Shown one piece after another: positions 63,460-64,000 of a stretch of DNA of 64,000 bases. Origin of the DNA: Athripsodes cinereus (taxonomy: Eukaryota > Arthropoda > Insecta > Trichoptera > Leptoceridae). A program made the position numbers and the translations under genes. The notes under the pieces were generated by a model that saw only the letters and a list, made by a program, of their open reading frames with translations, made no database searches and was not told the origin of the DNA. Positions within the stretch are counted from its first letter, which is position 1, and each line of letters begins with the position of its first letter. Location: positions 13,681,684-13,745,683 of the forward strand of contig OX388328.1 in assembly GCA_947579605.1 (NCBI GenBank). Direction: 5' to 3'.

Positions 63460-64000
63460 TTTTTATAGCGAAAGTAATACAGTATTTTTGCAGGTTGTAC
63501 CTCCATACTATTAAAATTAGAAGAAAATTATGTTATTATTTTGTATTGAATATGAAAATATCTTACTTTCTACAAAAAACTATTTCCTATAATTTTATTT
63601 ATTTCGCAAAAATAGCGAGCGAACGCCTTGATTTTGCTTTACTGCATGGCAATGCACCCACAATCGAGTGAATTGTGCCAAGATTTCATCTAAAAAAATA
63701 CTTCACAAAACGTATTTAGGTTGCAATATTAGTCAACATAGCACTCAGCATTTAATACATTTACCCATTCATCATAATTGTTACAAAATCAAATTAACAT
63801 TCCAAGTCAAATTTGAGGTTACATAGTCGCGCTGTAGAAAAACGAGCTTTTCTTTTACTCCTGAATTTCCTTTGCATATGCAACCTCTGTAGCGCGTCTA
63901 TTTATAACATCAACATTGAGTAACCTACAAAACAAAATCTATTTTGTTATTCTGAAGTGCATTCTATATTTTATTATGAATCGGTGCTTAAGTGTAAACT
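63460..64000. other. No recognisable feature
   Basis: AT-rich sequence; the short ORF over its start reads out of the SINE and has no motif. Confidence 0.4.

Overview
This window looks like AT-rich, non-coding nuclear DNA from an insect, most likely a moth or butterfly. No ORF reads as an intact protein. What can be recognised is a graveyard of transposable elements whose families (RTE, CR1/L2, Jockey, R1 and R4/Dong LINE remnants, tRNA-headed SINEs, hAT and foldback elements) are typical of Lepidoptera. The organism call is an inference from TE content and base composition. No bacterial, plasmid, phage or CRISPR feature was seen.

Host signal: the only host coding candidate is a 78-bp internal exon at 54361-54438, with good splice sites, one open frame and phase 1-1. 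If it is real, much of the window is intron of that gene. Stretches without recognisable repeats (15.0-17.4, 21.8-22.7, 25.9-27.0, 36.2-38.2, 46.0-46.6, 47.5-49.9, 51.95-52.9 and 57.9-58.4 kb) hold nothing I can name. The stretch at 48.9-49.7 kb is the most promoter/5'UTR-like.

Layout: 0-9 kb has LINE 3' ends, a four-unit tandem array (3.0-4.07 kb), SINEs, a hAT deletion derivative with an 8-bp target duplication (7.87-8.33 kb) and a two-LINE chimera. 9.5-12.6 kb has a ~119-bp satellite that inverts, an R1-clade insertion inside it, a ~310-bp (TTTA)n tract, a SINE and an RTE-like 3' end. 13-14.6 kb has nested foldback elements. 18-28 kb has foldbacks, a second hAT-like element and LINE fragments, including an R4/Dong-like nuclease domain. 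28-45 kb has MITEs inside other repeats, a triplicated MITE plus RT block (39.4-40.8 kb, with a YADD catalytic box) and a long RTE-like copy. 45-60 kb has many RTE-like and SINE copies, the exon candidate and two hammerhead-like motifs. 60-63.5 kb has a TIR element, two adjacent foldback elements and a split SINE.

Most interesting: several short families with different sequences (near 6.7, 13.2-13.6, 18.3, 21.1-21.3, 54.6, 55.2 and 61.4-61.8 kb) share one architecture. Each has a hammerhead-ribozyme-like core (CUGAUGA or variant, a stem II hairpin, GAA), then a 6-8-nt palindrome in the stem III position, then the cleavage-site base, and in the best copies a matching stem I. Several are inverted dimers, and one family has 10-14-bp target-site duplications. 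This resembles Penelope-like-element terminal repeats or animal retrozymes, and suggests a set of small non-autonomous ribozyme retroelements. A second notable pattern is that two related MITE subfamilies have inserted at essentially the same codon near the 3' end of two RT genes.
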